DNA of 20,134 nt from an uncultured Collinsella sp. (GCA_900544385.1 UQVD01000032.1:1-20134), one strand, 5' to 3'; numbered from the stretch's first letter, positions 6,845 through 14,711 are shown. Translations and numbers: made by a program. Notes: a model not told the origin generated them from the letters alone.

Positions 6845-6865
6845 GCCTTACCCTCCCTGCAACAC

Positions 6866-6900
6866 AAAAACGGGACGCCGCCAAACACAGGCGACGCCCC
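6866..6900 (-). terminator. Terminator of the MFS gene, or attenuator of the glycosyltransferase operon
   Basis: Bases 6872-6882 pair with 6890-6900 at 9 of 11 positions around a 7-base loop. Five T follow on the minus strand (6866-6870). It terminates transcripts from the MFS gene. Because it lies within 25 bases of the glycosyltransferase start, any promoter for that operon must be upstream of it, so it could also act as an attenuator. Confidence 0.65.
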
Positions 6901-6917
6901 GCGACCTAGCTGATTCC

Positions 6918-6959
6918 ATCATACCCACTTGGGCAAATCATTGCTCGCAAGTCGCAATG
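6918..6959 (-). promoter_or_regulatory. Candidate promoter and operator of the glycosyltransferase-kinase operon
   Basis: On the minus strand a -10-like TATGAT occupies 6918-6923, with no good -35. Where the -35 would be lies the inverted repeat CATTGC-N9-GCAATG (6939-6959). A poor -35 overlapped by a symmetric site is typical of activator-dependent promoters. Position and symmetry are the only support. Confidence 0.3.
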
Positions 6960-7015
6960 TTTATTGCGGATAACCCCAAAAGAGTACCGTGGACAGGCAC
7001 AATATCCGCTCGCTC

Positions 7016-8275
7016 CTATGCGGCATGCTCTGCCGCCCGAGTCATGCGGGACAGGCGGACCAGCAGCATAAAGCCAACGACCAGCAGCACACCAATGGAA
7101 AGGACGCCCAGCGACGGGTTGCCGGTCAGCGAGGTGACAACCGACACCAGGAAGGTGCCCATAACGCTTGCATAACGACCAAAGATGTCAAAGAAGCCAT
7201 AGTACTCGTTGGACTTTTCCTTGGGGATAATGCGGCCAAAGTAGCTACGGCTGAGCGCCTGCACGCCGCCCTGGAACAGGCCGACCATAATGGCAAGCAC
7301 CCAAAATTCAAAGGCGGTCTTTAGGAAGAACGCGGCGAACAGCACAATGCCCATGTAGGCGGCGACCGCCACCAGGATCATGTTGAGCGTGCCCACGCGT
7401 CCGGCGAGCTTGCCGTAGATGATGGCGGACGGAAAGGCCACGAACTGCGTAACGAGCAGCGCCAGCACCAGCTGCGTCGAATCGATGCCCAAGGCCGATC
7501 CGTAACTGGTGGCCATGGAAATGACCGTGTGCACACCGTCGATATAGAAGAAGAACGCGATCATGTAGACCAGCACGGTCTTGTTGTGGGCGATCTCGCG
7601 CATGGTGTGTCCGACCTCGGAGAACACACCACCCACGATGTGGCCGATGGTGTCCTCGGGACCGCGCTCGCGACCGTACTTTTGCTTATAGGTGCGAATG
7701 AGCGGCAGGGTAAAGATGAGCCACCAGGCACCAGTGATGATAAACGACAGACGCGTTGCCAGCATGGTGGGGACGCCAAGAGCGGGGCCACCCATGATGA
7801 GCGCCAGGCAGATGACGAACGGCACGGTGGAACCGATGTAGCCCCAGGCATAGCCCGAGCTGGACACGGCGTCCATGCGCTCGTCGGTGGTAATGTCGGG
7901 CAGCATGGCGTCGTAGAACGTCATAGAAGAGTTAAGGCCGATGGTGCACAGCACGTACACGGTCAAAAATGCCATGGCGGACATTGGGATAGCCTGCGCC
8001 AGGCAAAGCACCAGGCCCGTGAGGAAGAAGCCCAAGAAGAACTTGATCTTGTTGCCGGCGTAGTCGGCAAGCGCGCCCAGAATGGGCATGAGCATGGCGA
8101 TGACCAGCGAGGCGATCGTCTGCGCATTGCCCCAAGCGACCACCAGGTCGGCCGAGGAAGCGCCGGTATTGATGGCGTTAAAGTAAATGGGCACCACCGA
8201 GGTATTGAGCAGCACGAGGGCCGAATTGCCCACATCATACATAACCCAGTTACGCTCGAGCTTGGTGTATTTCAT
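7016..8275 (-). CDS. MFS transporter, Atg22/UMF1 (BtlA-like) family
   Basis: 419-aa membrane transporter with about 12 hydrophobic segments and a central cytoplasmic loop (about 195-230). Family hallmarks are ERNWVMYDVGNSA near the N terminus (7-19), LPDIT and GYAWGYIGS (125-149), and the C-terminal block QGGVQALSRSYFGRIIP with FFDIFGRYA (335-370). These identify the Atg22-like UMF1 group, named after a yeast vacuolar amino acid effluxer. Bacterial members are mostly uncharacterised, so substrate and direction of transport are unknown. The ATG at 8275 has AAGGG about 11 bases upstream, a slightly long spacing. It stands alone between the two LytTR systems and could be a target of one of them, but I found no convincing LytTR direct repeats in the 100 bases upstream. 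Confidence 0.85.
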   Translation of the reverse strand: MKYTKLERNWVMYDVGNSALVLLNTSVVPIYFNAINTGASSADLVVAWGNAQTIASLVIAMLMPILGALADYAGNKIKFFLGFFLTGLVLCLAQAIPMSAMAFLTVYVLCTIGLNSSMTFYDAMLPDITTDERMDAVSSSGYAWGYIGSTVPFVICLALIMGGPALGVPTMLATRLSFIITGAWWLIFTLPLIRTYKQKYGRERGPEDTIGHIVGGVFSEVGHTMREIAHNKTVLVYMIAFFFYIDGVHTVISMATSYGSALGIDSTQLVLALLVTQFVAFPSAIIYGKLAGRVGTLNMILVAVAAYMGIVLFAAFFLKTAFEFWVLAIMVGLFQGGVQALSRSYFGRIIPKEKSNEYYGFFDIFGRYASVMGTFLVSVVTSLTGNPSLGVLSIGVLLVVGFMLLVRLSRMTRAAEHAA

Positions 8276-8376
8276 GGACAGGGACCCTTCGTATTCGCCC
8301 GATATGCAGTTAGTTCATCGTACCCCAATTGTCCAGAACCGCCGGTAAGGATTCGGCAAAGGGGCACGCACGGGCC

Positions 8377-9321
8377 CTATTCCTCGCGGTCGAACTCCTC
8401 ATCGGCATTGAGCACGCGACCGCTGTAGTTGACGTGACTGGTCACGGCATCCATGTCACCGGTCTCGATAAAACGTGCGACCGTGCACTCGTAATCGCCC
8501 AGCGCGCGATCAAAGACCTCGGGGAAACTCTCGTTCGAGACCTCGTCGGTAAAGGGATTCTTCCATGTCAGATGGCCCAGGTTACCGGTGCGCTCGGGCA
8601 ACTCCGTCGTCACGCGATGAGCAAGGCCGTCGAGCAGCGAGTAATCGTGCACCAAGCCCTCAACCAGCGAGATCGCGCGCGTCTTTGCGGAGCCGGCCGG
8701 CTCAATCGCGCGGTAAAGTCGCTGCATATTGGCAACGGCAGCACCGTACTCCCCCGCCGGAATGTCAATGCCGTACACGCGTCCGGCAACATAGCTCATC
8801 AGCACGCCGGCCACGCGATTGATGCGATCGGTGGTGACGATCTCGCCCGCCGGCGGGTAATCGTCAACCGTAGCGCCATCGCGTTTAAGCTGCAGCATCA
8901 GCACATCCAGGTCGCTCTCGATCACGGCATGGACCTGACTGCTCGAATCCTCAAGCTCTGAGTCGGATTCCACGATGCCAAACTGCTGCTCATAGACAAA
9001 GGGGTGGGCGTTGCGGTCGAGCACGTAATGAGACAGCAGGCCCAGCGCAAAGGCGCGACCCAAGCTGGCGTCGCGCGGCAGCAGATGCGACACGCCGTCG
9101 CGCAGGCACGCGAACTGGCGAGACATGCGCGACCGATGCATGACCTGCGCCAGCAGCGTGCAGTCGGAAACACGCGGTGTCAGAATGTGAAAGAAAAACG
9201 GGTCGGGGCCTTGGTTGCCCAAGATAAAGGCAATGCGCTCTTCATCGGACGTGATGACGCCCTGCGGAAGACGGTCGATGCTTTCCTCGCCAAACAGATG
9301 ATGGGTGATAAGCGCGGGCAT
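8377..9321 (-). CDS. Zinc-dependent phospholipase C-like protein
   Basis: 314-aa protein of the zinc-dependent phospholipase C superfamily (PF00882-like). Candidate metal ligands appear in order: H7/H8 (ITHHLFG), D40 (GNQGPDPFFF), H98-x3-D102 and H106 (LLSHYVLDRNAHPF), and H131-x3-E135 (HAVIESD). No signal peptide or lipobox is visible, unlike secreted clostridial alpha-toxin, so this is the common cytoplasmic variant of unknown substrate. The C terminus is acidic. The ATG at 9321 is preferred over an upstream in-frame start at 9351: AAAGGA lies 7 bases ahead and the metal-binding His pair then lies at the extreme N terminus, as in the family. It is probably transcribed alone from the promoter at 9354-9380. 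Confidence 0.8.
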   Translation of the reverse strand: MPALITHHLFGEESIDRLPQGVITSDEERIAFILGNQGPDPFFFHILTPRVSDCTLLAQVMHRSRMSRQFACLRDGVSHLLPRDASLGRAFALGLLSHYVLDRNAHPFVYEQQFGIVESDSELEDSSSQVHAVIESDLDVLMLQLKRDGATVDDYPPAGEIVTTDRINRVAGVLMSYVAGRVYGIDIPAGEYGAAVANMQRLYRAIEPAGSAKTRAISLVEGLVHDYSLLDGLAHRVTTELPERTGNLGHLTWKNPFTDEVSNESFPEVFDRALGDYECTVARFIETGDMDAVTSHVNYSGRVLNADEEFDREE

Positions 9322-9353
9322 AATGATCCTTTCGATTTCATTCGATGCCACCC

Positions 9354-9380
9354 ATTATGCCCACCGCGCGCCCATGCCAA
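9354..9380 (-). promoter_or_regulatory. Candidate promoter of the phospholipase-like gene
   Basis: Minus-strand -35 TTGGCA (9375-9380, 5 of 6 matches) and -10 CATAAT (9354-9359, 5 of 6) are separated by 15 bases, shorter than ideal. It would give a leader of about 25 bases before the ATG at 9321. Confidence 0.4.
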
Positions 9381-9413
9381 ACCTGCGATGGTAAACGACG
9401 GCACGCAAGCCTC

Positions 9414-10148
9414 TTACGCAAGCCCCAGGTGCGACTTGACCTCGGCGGCACGACGACGGGACACCGGTACCGTCGAGTTCACGCGGTCGAGCCTGAGCTC
9501 CATCAACCCCGTGGAGCCAATCTCAACATTGTGCACGTCTTCCAAATTGACCAGGTAGCTGCGATGAACGCGAATAAAGCCCTCGGAGTCCAAGCGACGC
9601 TCGAGCGAAGAGATCGACTCATTGATCAGGTACGTTCCCTCGGCGCAGATGGCGTTGCAAAAATCGGCGCGCGCCTCAAAGTAGCAGACGTCTGCGGCGG
9701 GAATGAACACCTTTTTGCCCCCGCGGTCCACCGTCAGACGCAAAGGCTGGCGCGGAGCGTGGATAACACGACGGACACCCAAGGCCGCCTCGATCTTGTC
9801 GAGTGCCTTTGACAGGCGTGCGTCCTCAACCGGCTTGACGACATAATCGACGGCATCGAGGTTATACGCATCGGCGGCAAATTCGGCAAACGCCGTCACA
9901 AACACAACCACCGGCGGCGTCTTTAGGTTCTGCAGCGTCTCGGCAAGCTCAATTCCCGAGCGACCGGGCATGGTAATGTCTAAAAACAACACGTCGGGCT
10001 TGTTCGACAGAATCGACTCCACGGCTTCGGTGACATTGCCCGCCTCGGCAATCTGACCCACACGCGTATCCTTTTCCAACAGATAGCGTAGCTCAGCCCT
10101 AATGGGAGGCTCGTCATCAACCACCAAGATGTTCCAGCCTTCGGACAT
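9414..10148 (-). CDS. LytTR-family response regulator (pair 2)
   Basis: 244-aa response regulator with the same architecture as the one at 3528-4244. The receiver domain has D11/D12, phospho-acceptor D57 (VLFLDITMPGRSG) and K105 (DYVVKP). The LytTR domain (about 145-244) has GFIRVHRSYLVNL and ends SRRRAAEVKSHLGLA. The two regulators share the LDI/LDT-MPG-SG, NLDAVDY/DVDAVDY and VPVSRRR blocks, so they are close paralogues. The ATG at 10148 has GAGGGGAAG about 8 bases upstream. It follows its kinase by 38 bases and is clearly co-transcribed with it. No strong terminator was seen after its stop. Confidence 0.95.
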   Translation of the reverse strand: MSEGWNILVVDDEPPIRAELRYLLEKDTRVGQIAEAGNVTEAVESILSNKPDVLFLDITMPGRSGIELAETLQNLKTPPVVVFVTAFAEFAADAYNLDAVDYVVKPVEDARLSKALDKIEAALGVRRVIHAPRQPLRLTVDRGGKKVFIPAADVCYFEARADFCNAICAEGTYLINESISSLERRLDSEGFIRVHRSYLVNLEDVHNVEIGSTGLMELRLDRVNSTVPVSRRRAAEVKSHLGLA

Positions 10149-10186
10149 ATGTGCTTCCCCTCTTTTTCTCTCAATCCAACCGCGTG

Positions 10187-11578
10187 CTACGCCGTCAACG
10201 GCGCCGGCTCATGCGGCTCGCCGTTCAGCTCGACGATGACCTGCGTTCCCACGCCCTCCTGGGACTTCACGCGCATGCCGGAATCTTCTCCGTAAAAGAA
10301 ATGGATGCGCTGAAGCACGTTGAAGAGCGCTAGGCCGCAACCTCGCTTGACGGAGCCGTCGGCGGTAATGCTCTCGGGCTCCTCCAAGCGATGCTGCTCA
10401 AACAGATGTGCGCAGACTTCTTCGCTCATACCGATGCCGTCGTCCTCGACGATGATCTCCAAACCGTCATCGGTCTCGAAAGCCCTAACATGAATAGAAA
10501 GCGGCTCGGTCTCGCGCTGCGCGTGCTTGATGCAGTTTTCGAGCAACGGCTGCAAGATAAACGGCGGCACCATGCAATCGCGCACCTCAAAGTCGATATC
10601 GACCGAGACGCGCAGACGGCCGTCGCCATACCGGGCCTGCATAAGATTGATATAGCGAGCGCCCTGTTCCACCTCGTGCTCGAGCGTTGTGAGGGTATCG
10701 GAATCAGAAAGCGTCTGACGGTAGTAGTTGGAGAAGTCGATCAGCAGCGATCGCGCCTTGTCGGGCTCGGTTCGAACGAGCGACACGATCGTGCTAATGG
10801 TATTGAATAGAAAATGAGGATCGACTTGCGATTGCAAGGCGCGCAGCTCCACGCGGGCCGTAAGCTCGTCCTGGCGCTCGAGCTCAAAGCTCGCAAGCTG
10901 CGTGGAAATGAGGTCGGCAAAGCCCGAGGCAAGCGCCGTCTGGCGCATATCGATGCTGCTCAGACGGGGATAATACAGCTCGAGCGTGCCCACGCAATGC
11001 CCGCGCACGGTAAGCGGTGCGACAATACCGGCGCGCAGGCGCGGAAAGTAGCCACCTGTCTCGGTCGAGGCATCGCGCGAGAACACGCTTTGCTCACCGC
11101 TGTTGATCACGTTGAGCGTAGTCCGCAGCACCACCGGGGTGCCCGCGGGGCATTTTGCCGAGTCCTCGCCCCAGCTTGCCAACACCTGCTTGCCGTCGGT
11201 AAAGCAGATGGCAGAGGCGATAGTTTCGGACAGGATGATCTTAGAGGCGCCCAGGGCAGCTTCGGGCGTAAGGCCGCGCGACGTGTAGGCGAATATTTTT
11301 GAAGCGATGGCGAGCGTGCGGTCGGTTGCGCTCGATGTGAGGTCGTCGGGAACGACAAAGACGTACGAGAAGAAGAAGCACAGCATGACCAAGCCGGCAA
11401 TGACGACAACGGCCGGAACGGGATTGGGATTATCGGTTAGATCCCAGATGAGCAGCAGGATAAGCAGCGGAACGACAATACCGAGCAAGATGGCTTGAAC
11501 CACATGCTGAGCGGTACGAAAGACCTTGGTAGAGTTGTAGCTCTTGCCCAGAATCAGCCTATTGAGATCCACTGTCAT
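10187..11578 (-). CDS. LytS-like sensor histidine kinase (pair 2)
   Basis: 463-aa membrane sensor kinase. Two transmembrane helices (about 28-45 and 54-76) precede a GAF-like region (about 95-225). The phospho-acceptor is H255 in QVDPHFLFNTIS, with Asp replacing the more usual Asn before PHF. The ATPase domain has N348 (LQPLLENCIKH) and D380-G-I-G. The linker TALASGFADLISTQLASFELE closely matches pair 1, and no 5TMR domain is present. The start is uncertain. In-frame ATGs exist at 11641, 11602 and 11578 and a GTG at 11572. AAGGGG abuts the ATG at 11578 but is ideally spaced (6 bases) from the GTG, so the true protein may be 461 aa. The ATGs at 11602 and 11641 lack a ribosome site, and the frame from 11641 would run through a terminator hairpin. 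Confidence 0.94.
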   Translation of the reverse strand: MTVDLNRLILGKSYNSTKVFRTAQHVVQAILLGIVVPLLILLLIWDLTDNPNPVPAVVVIAGLVMLCFFFSYVFVVPDDLTSSATDRTLAIASKIFAYTSRGLTPEAALGASKIILSETIASAICFTDGKQVLASWGEDSAKCPAGTPVVLRTTLNVINSGEQSVFSRDASTETGGYFPRLRAGIVAPLTVRGHCVGTLELYYPRLSSIDMRQTALASGFADLISTQLASFELERQDELTARVELRALQSQVDPHFLFNTISTIVSLVRTEPDKARSLLIDFSNYYRQTLSDSDTLTTLEHEVEQGARYINLMQARYGDGRLRVSVDIDFEVRDCMVPPFILQPLLENCIKHAQRETEPLSIHVRAFETDDGLEIIVEDDGIGMSEEVCAHLFEQHRLEEPESITADGSVKRGCGLALFNVLQRIHFFYGEDSGMRVKSQEGVGTQVIVELNGEPHEPAPLTA

Positions 11579-11584
11579 CCCCTT
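11579..11584 (-). promoter_or_regulatory. Ribosome binding site that bears on the pair 2 kinase start
   Basis: AAGGGG on the minus strand directly abuts the ATG at 11576-11578 and stands 6 bases before the in-frame GTG at 11570-11572. Spacing favours the GTG; codon preference favours the ATG. Confidence 0.5.
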
Positions 11585-11610
11585 CTTACTGACGCACCCC
11601 ATAGCAATAA

Positions 11611-11632
11611 AGAGGGCCGCAAGCGACCCTCT
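11611..11632 (-). terminator. Terminator-like hairpin after the amidohydrolase gene
   Basis: AGAGGG/CCCTCT plus CGC/GCG form a stem with one mismatch. On the minus strand TTTATT follows. It lies about 58 bases past the amidohydrolase stop and 33 bases ahead of the kinase start. The weak T tract suggests partial readthrough. Confidence 0.55.
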
Positions 11633-11634
11633 CC

Positions 11635-11649
11635 ATTGCATTATGCAAT
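11635..11649. promoter_or_regulatory. Palindrome ATTGCA-TTA-TGCAAT upstream of the pair 2 kinase
   Basis: A perfect 6-bp inverted repeat with a 3-base centre lies between the amidohydrolase stop and the terminator-like hairpin. It is a possible operator. It shares the ATTGC/GCAAT half-sites with the repeat at 6939-6959, but with different spacing. Confidence 0.25.
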
Positions 11650-11690
11650 CAAATACTGTGTTTTACATCAAGCCATCGATGAACGGTAGC

Positions 11691-12968
11691 TTAGGCGCTG
11701 TACTTGTTTGCCTCGCCGAAGGTACCGGCCTCGACAATCCAGCCGTCCTTCATGATGACGTCCATGTTGTCGGTGTTGAGCACGTGGATGTCGGCGGCGA
11801 CGTCACCGTTGACGACCAGCAGGTCGGCGCACTTGCCGGCCTCGATGGAACCGGTCTCGTCCTCGATGTGGCACATCTTGGCACCGTTGAGGGTGGCGCA
11901 GGTGATGGTCTCGACCGGAGTAAAGCCGATCTTGTCGACGAACTCGTACATCTCCTCGATGGAGCAGGTGCCGTACGGGGTGACGAAGGAGAAGGAGTCG
12001 GAGCCGATCGTCATGACGACGCCGCGCTTCTTGGCCTCGCGCAGGCAGTCGTAGTTGCGCTGCAGCTCCTTCTCGACCAGGGTGCCCTCGTACTTGTCGT
12101 GCAGCTCGGGAACGTAGACGGGCGGATAGGTGGCGTACCAGGTGGGCAGGAAGGCGATCGTCGGAGTGAAGAAGGTGCCCTGCTCGGCCATGAGGTCCAT
12201 GGTGCGCTCATCGATATCAAAGCCGTGAATCAGCTGCTCGCAGCCAAAGCGAACGGAATCGTAGGCAGCGGCGTGGTTGTTGTAGCAGTGGCTCCACACG
12301 GGGATGCCGACCATCTTGGCCTCTTCGACCACGGCCTGAATCTCCTCGGAGCAGTAGTGCTGGTCGCGGCCGGAGTCCCAGCGCCAGATGCCGCCACCGG
12401 TAGCCCAGATCTTGATGGCATCGGGGTTCTCGCGCAGGCGACGACGGACGGCCTTGCGCAGATCCCAAGGACCGTCGACCTGATCGCCCCAGGGGTGCGA
12501 TTCCTTGTTGAGCTCCTGGCTGCAGTGGTGAGAGTCGCCGTGGCCGGCAACGCGGCAGAAGCCAAGGCCGGTGGCCAGAACGCGCGGGCCCTTGAAGACG
12601 CCCTTGTCGATGCAGTCACGGATCTGGATACCAAAGCGGCCGATCTCGCAGACGGTGGTGAGGCCGTGGGTGAGGCAGTCGTAGGCCTGCTTGACTGCGA
12701 CAGCCTGCTTCTCGAGGAGCGGCTGCATGACCCAGTCGGTGTCATCGTCGGTCAAGTTGCCCGAGAAGTGCAGGTGGGTGTCGATCAGGCCGGGAAGGAC
12801 GGTCTTGCCGGCGGCGTCGATAACCTCAACGCCCTCGGGAAGGTCCTGCATAGCACCGGCGTACTCGATCTTGCCGTTGTCGTCGACGAGAACGAGGGAG
12901 TTCTCGACCGGCTCGGCACCGGTACCGTCGATGAGCTTACCGCCAACGATTGCATACTTAGTGGACAT
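11691..12968 (-). CDS. Metal-dependent amidohydrolase, imidazolonepropionase-like
   Basis: 425-aa cytoplasmic TIM-barrel amidohydrolase. The binuclear metal site is complete: H65-x-H67 (DTHLHF), a probable carbamylated K186 (AIKIWATGGG), H227 (WSHCYN), H248 (LIHGFD) and D324 (IGSDSF). The N-terminal strand (IVGGKLIDGTG) and the C-terminal strand (GSIEAGKCADLLVV) build the accessory beta-sandwich. This pattern matches the imidazolonepropionase/Xaa-Pro dipeptidase-like group (COG1228), whose members hydrolyse cyclic amides or N-acyl and dipeptide bonds; the substrate here is unknown. The ATG at 12968 has a near-perfect AAGGAGG at good spacing, suggesting strong translation. The APC permease gene ends 131 bases upstream without a clear terminator, so uptake and hydrolysis of one substrate is the simplest reading. 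Confidence 0.88.
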   Translation of the reverse strand: MSTKYAIVGGKLIDGTGAEPVENSLVLVDDNGKIEYAGAMQDLPEGVEVIDAAGKTVLPGLIDTHLHFSGNLTDDDTDWVMQPLLEKQAVAVKQAYDCLTHGLTTVCEIGRFGIQIRDCIDKGVFKGPRVLATGLGFCRVAGHGDSHHCSQELNKESHPWGDQVDGPWDLRKAVRRRLRENPDAIKIWATGGGIWRWDSGRDQHYCSEEIQAVVEEAKMVGIPVWSHCYNNHAAAYDSVRFGCEQLIHGFDIDERTMDLMAEQGTFFTPTIAFLPTWYATYPPVYVPELHDKYEGTLVEKELQRNYDCLREAKKRGVVMTIGSDSFSFVTPYGTCSIEEMYEFVDKIGFTPVETITCATLNGAKMCHIEDETGSIEAGKCADLLVVNGDVAADIHVLNTDNMDVIMKDGWIVEAGTFGEANKYSA

Positions 12969-12998
12969 GGTTCCTCCTTATGGATCCATATAGTGGGC

Positions 12999-13093
12999 GA
13001 GGCCGTGTTGGGTTAAGGCCTCACAAAGCTACCCAAGTGGCGCCGGGTTCGGTGCGCGGAAGAGAGGGTCCCGCGCACCTGATCCGCCCCGGC
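12999..13093 (-). other. Structured spacer between permease and amidohydrolase
   Basis: Three stems can be drawn: GAGGCC/GGCCTC (12999-13004 with 13017-13022), GGTGCGCGG/CCGCGCACC (13051-13059 with 13071-13079), and an outer GCCGGG/CCCGGC (13042-13047 with 13088-13093). No T tract follows on the minus strand, so this looks like an intercistronic RNA structure (processing or stability) rather than a terminator. Confidence 0.5.
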
Positions 13094-13099
13094 TAGGCG

Positions 13100-14551
13100 T
13101 TACTTTTTGCGGGAATTGGTGAAAGCCATGAGGGCCAGGCCAATAGCCAACCAACCGATCACGATGCTCCACTCCACCATGTTGAGGGAGGCGGGAGAGA
13201 ACGGAATCACGAGCAGGCCGATGATGATGGCGCAGGCAGCGATAGCGAGGCAGATGCCAAACTTGCCGCCGGGCACCTCGTAGGGACGAGGCAGGTCGGG
13301 CTCGGTGAAGCGCATACGCAGGCAAGCGAGGGCGACCATGCCGCAGGAGAAGATGAAGGCGAGAGCCGACACGTTGGTCAGAGGGATGAGCATGTTCTTG
13401 CCCAGGAACGGACCGACGACGGTGATGACGCCCAGAACGACGCAGGCGAGCTTGGGAGCGCCGGACTTGGGGTCGACCTCGGCGAACTGCTCGGGCAGCT
13501 GGCCCTTGCGGCCCATGGCGAGCATGATGCGGCTCGTGGCGCCGTAGAAGGAGTTCATCGGACCCATGGGTCCAAGCGTGGCGATGACGAGCATGGCCAG
13601 GTACAGAAGCATGTTGATGCCCTTGAGGCAGGCAAGCGCGGGAACCGGGCTCTTAACAAACTCATGCCAGTCGAGGATGGTGCCAAACGAGTAGATGCAG
13701 ACCATGTAGAAGCCGCCAGCGGCCAGCAGGGCCAGGGAGATGATCTTGCCGAACTTGTTCCAGTTGAGGCCCTCGGCTGCTTCCTCAGCCTGCTGAGGAA
13801 TGGTGTCGAAGCCGGCGTAGAAGAACGGGGTCAGAACCAGGACCGACACGATGCCGGCAAACAGGCTGGTGCTCTCGGTAGCGGCCTTGCCGCCGCCAGC
13901 GCCGGTGACCTGGGAGAACACGGGCATGGCGTTGTCCGGCGAGCCGGTGAACAGCGAGACGCCCATGGCGAGCAGCATGCCGCAGAGCAGAGCCTTGGTC
14001 AGGAAGGCCTGGAGTTTGGCGGCCGAGCTGGCACCGCGGAAGTTGAGGAAGATGACGTAGACTGCAAAGCCGAGCGCGATCAGCGTCGGAAACAGGTAAA
14101 CGTCGGCCCCCAGGATGGTGTAGAGCTTGATGGCGCGCAGCCACTCAAGGCCGGGCAGGCTACCGAACATCTCGGACACGAGGGTCGAAATGGCAATGGC
14201 CTCCCACGGGCACAGGATGCCGTTGCCCAGGGCCAAAAGCCATCCGGTGATGTAGCTCAGCGTACGGCCAAAGCTACGATCGACATACTCGACGATGCCG
14301 CCCGAGATGGGGATAGCAGCCGTGAGCTCACCGAAAACAGCTCCGACGGGCACGAGGAAGATTGCACCCAAGAGGAATGCGATCATAGCGGGAACGGGAC
14401 CGCCGCCCACGACCATCCAGTCACCGACCTGCAGAACCCAACCGGTACCGATGATGGCACCGAAACCGATGGTGAAGAAGTTCCAGAGCGAGAGCGTTTT
14501 CTTCATGCCGCCGTTATCCTCGACTGCAACTTCTGCGTTCTTGTCCGCCAT
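13100..14551 (-). CDS. APC-superfamily amino acid/amine permease
   Basis: 483-aa integral membrane permease with about 12 hydrophobic segments. The substrate-binding break of helix 1 is visible as GAIIGTG (31-37), followed by the APC-type block PISGGIVEYVDRSFG in the helix 2-3 region. The C terminus is short (FTNSRKK). Members import amino acids or amines by proton or sodium symport or by antiport with a product; the substrate is not predictable. The ATG at 14551 has AAGGAGGGG just upstream, a strong ribosome site shared in style with the amidohydrolase downstream. The two probably form an operon for uptake and hydrolysis of a nitrogenous compound. A short hairpin (14572-14588) lies in its leader. 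Confidence 0.9.
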   Translation of the reverse strand: MADKNAEVAVEDNGGMKKTLSLWNFFTIGFGAIIGTGWVLQVGDWMVVGGGPVPAMIAFLLGAIFLVPVGAVFGELTAAIPISGGIVEYVDRSFGRTLSYITGWLLALGNGILCPWEAIAISTLVSEMFGSLPGLEWLRAIKLYTILGADVYLFPTLIALGFAVYVIFLNFRGASSAAKLQAFLTKALLCGMLLAMGVSLFTGSPDNAMPVFSQVTGAGGGKAATESTSLFAGIVSVLVLTPFFYAGFDTIPQQAEEAAEGLNWNKFGKIISLALLAAGGFYMVCIYSFGTILDWHEFVKSPVPALACLKGINMLLYLAMLVIATLGPMGPMNSFYGATSRIMLAMGRKGQLPEQFAEVDPKSGAPKLACVVLGVITVVGPFLGKNMLIPLTNVSALAFIFSCGMVALACLRMRFTEPDLPRPYEVPGGKFGICLAIAACAIIIGLLVIPFSPASLNMVEWSIVIGWLAIGLALMAFTNSRKK

Positions 14552-14571
14552 TGTTCCCCTCCTTTCCTATT

Positions 14572-14615
14572 TGACGCCCTTGGCGTCACCCCTTGCGCGG
14601 TCCGTTTTGCCGCGC
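14572..14615 (-). other. Two hairpins in the permease leader
   Basis: TGACGCC-CTT-GGCGTCA (14572-14588) and GCGCGG/CCGCGC (14595-14600 with 14610-14615) sit directly upstream of the permease ribosome site. They may be leader RNA structure or an operator. I found no clear promoter hexamers. Confidence 0.35.
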
Positions 14616-14654
14616 GCTTTTATTCCATGGCTTTAAGATACGGCCTTGGCGCAG

Positions 14655-14711
14655 CAGCGCCGCTCGCAGCTCGACCGAAGGCAGAACTGCAAAACGAGCG
14701 GCGCTGTTTTT
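14655..14711 (+). terminator. Terminator-like structure on the + strand without an upstream gene
   Basis: A perfect 12-bp stem (14655-14666 with 14695-14706) encloses a 28-base loop containing GCAG-AA-CTGC (14681-14690). Five T follow on the + strand. The only annotated gene to its left (the permease) is on the other strand. A competing hairpin GGCGC-AGCA-GCGCC (14648-14661) overlaps the left arm, so alternative folding is possible. The remaining bases to 14905 show no convincing gene or promoter. Confidence 0.55.

Noticed and set aside
11544..13016. A 490-codon + strand frame over the amidohydrolase
   Set aside because: Antisense shadow of a gene with all metal ligands and a perfect ribosome site. 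The product is low-complexity Val/Asp/Gly-rich.
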